DNA of 41,864 bases from SIG607 sp045601805 (GTDB lineage Bacteria; Bacillota; Clostridia; Oscillospirales; Acutalibacteraceae), in NCBI GenBank assembly GCA_045601805.1, contig JAZSAJ010000020.1, forward strand, positions 1 through 41,864, in the 5' to 3' direction. The notes beneath the pieces are model-generated. The model worked only from the letters and a program-made list of their open reading frames with translations. It was not told the origin of the DNA and did no database searches. Positions 40,899 through 41,864 of this stretch are shown here, one piece after another (positions within the stretch are counted from its first letter, which is position 1; each line of letters opens with the position of its first letter). Position numbers and translations under genes: made by a program.

Positions 40899-41375
40899 TT
40901 AATTGTTTTCAATATCTAAACTTTCAAAAAACTGTTTGTTTTCCATAACAAAATTTCTTATGGCAAAGAAATAATATATTGAACCAACAACGCCTATTAC
41001 ACCACCGATAACAAGGTTATAAATCAAGGTAATAATCGGTCCTGTTATTGGCTCAAATTTTGCTACAATACCATTCGGGTTTTCTAACAATGTTTTGCTA
41101 TATTGCATGTCTTGCACAGATGAAATAATATTTAAAACACCAACAACCAGTAAAAACCAATTTATGAAAATACCGCCTAAAATTTGCAATATCCCAATAA
41201 CGAGCCAAATAATTCCATTCGTGTTAAGCCGTTGTGATAATGTGTTTAATAGTGTTGTTCCATCAATAGACTTGTTATTAATAGTTTGATGATTTTGTAC
41301 GCCAACCGCACAACCGCAACACGAACAAAACGCTGCATCATTCAATAATTCTTTTCCACATTTCGAACAATACAT
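40899..41375 (-). CDS. Zinc-ribbon membrane protein of unknown function
   Basis: 158 residues. An N-terminal zinc ribbon (YCSKCGKELL, then FCSCCGCAVG) is followed by a short linker and three or four hydrophobic segments (IIWLVIGILQILGGIFIN, WFLLVVGVLNIIS, ITLIYNLVIGGVIGVVGSIYYFFA). Such proteins are widespread in Firmicutes without known function. ATG 41375 has AAGGTG 6 to 7 bases upstream, located in the end of the preceding gene, so the two are co-transcribed. Confidence 0.78.
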   Translation of the reverse strand: MYCSKCGKELLNDAAFCSCCGCAVGVQNHQTINNKSIDGTTLLNTLSQRLNTNGIIWLVIGILQILGGIFINWFLLVVGVLNIISSVQDMQYSKTLLENPNGIVAKFEPITGPIITLIYNLVIGGVIGVVGSIYYFFAIRNFVMENKQFFESLDIENN

Positions 41376-41385
41376 TTTATACACC

Positions 41386-41856
41386 TTATTCTAATAGCAG
41401 TCTTGCTGAAGACAATGCGGTTTTATAGTTAGACTTTGCTTCATTTAAAGCGTCACTAAACGAAGTACAAGAATAAGAAGAAGTACCAACTACAAGTTCT
41501 GTAATATCTGAATAAGCAACATAAAGTTCCTTAAGTGCCTTATATTCTTCCTCATATTCTTTTGGGCAATCTTTAAGCTCTGACATATTTATATTTGTGG
41601 TGCTTACATTTAGGTTTACCATGGAATATGTTAGACTTTCGCCCTCATAAAATTTTGATAAAGCGTCATTGAAATCGTCATAAAACCAACCATAATCATT
41701 TTTAGTATATTTATCCGTTTCAGAACTACTATTTTCATAAATACAGTTTCGCCAAACTTTACTTTGTAAAGTAGCGTACTTTTCAGCTTCTTCGGCGCCA
41801 TAAATCATATTATTATATGCATTAGAAAGTTTTTCTTCATATTTTTTTAATGACAT
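41386..41856 (-). CDS. Unrecognised acidic helical protein, probably cut by the window edge
   Basis: The ATG at 41856 opens 156 residues (MSLKKYEEKLSNAYNNM...), but the frame stays open to the window edge and no ribosome site is visible in the few bases available, so the true start may lie outside. The sequence is Asp/Glu/Tyr/Ser-rich with long helical stretches and no family I recognise. Related arrangements next to zinc-ribbon proteins often carry an N-terminal membrane segment, which would be missing here. Ten bases separate it from the zinc-ribbon gene. Confidence 0.6.
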   Translation of the reverse strand: MSLKKYEEKLSNAYNNMIYGAEEAEKYATLQSKVWRNCIYENSSSETDKYTKNDYGWFYDDFNDALSKFYEGESLTYSMVNLNVSTTNINMSELKDCPKEYEEEYKALKELYVAYSDITELVVGTSSYSCTSFSDALNEAKSNYKTALSSARLLLE

Positions 41857-41864
41857 ATTTTTTA

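Overview
The window looks like chromosome of an AT-rich, low-GC, endospore-forming Clostridia (an anaerobic gut-type Firmicute; lineage is inference). Evidence: paired dipicolinate synthase genes dpaA/dpaB, RNase Y, a yybP-ykoY manganese riboswitch, Firmicute-style AGGAGG ribosome sites, and many promoters of the form TTGACA-17-TATAAT. No phage, CRISPR array or intact insertion sequence was seen.

Layout. 1-9.5 kb: a gene fragment at the left edge, cca, the spore genes dpaAB, malQ, a riboswitch-controlled P-type cation ATPase, and a metY-metA pair for methionine by the acetylhomoserine route. 9.6-11.2 kb: an accessory patch made of tRNA-Ser(CGA), a 192-bp insertion that duplicates the tRNA 3' end and carries three strong hairpins, two arrays of repeats about 20 bp apart flanking an orphan lipoprotein gene, a duplicated 43-nt terminator, and a 55-residue two-helix membrane protein. 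11.2-20.3 kb: a CofE-like ligase, a DUF4432 protein, RNase Y, a P-loop protein with an internal duplication, RNase P RNA, and proB-proA-proC with a GDSL hydrolase. 20.3-20.7 kb: a 324-bp inverted-repeat structure whose outer arms reach into the last codons of both flanking convergent genes; it is the most striking non-coding feature.

20.6-27.7 kb: a seven-gene operon read leftward from one strong promoter. It holds an initiating sugar-phosphate transferase, an HpcH/HpaI-type aldolase, a D-2-hydroxyacid dehydrogenase, the three enzymes that convert UDP-GlcNAc to UDP-L-FucNAc, and a nucleotidyltransferase-fold protein. No glycosyltransferase, flippase or polymerase is present. 27.7-34.9 kb: an MGMT-like protein, a GDSL esterase, a ferritin-like helical protein opposite a MarR-degV-traX operon, a DUF4352 lipoprotein divergent from a small XRE regulator with a shared palindrome, and a fumarase-histidinol-phosphatase operon. 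35-41.9 kb: sugar-related genes (DUF5107-TPR protein, GH43 glycosidase), a PHP phosphoesterase, an acyltransferase plus EEP-hydrolase pair, and two poorly known genes at the right edge.

Most of the window is ordinary core metabolism. Candidate new biology lies in the 20.3 kb inverted-repeat element, the tRNA-Ser insertion with its repeat arrays, the aldolase/dehydrogenase-bearing FucNAc operon, and the two-component XRE/lipoprotein module.
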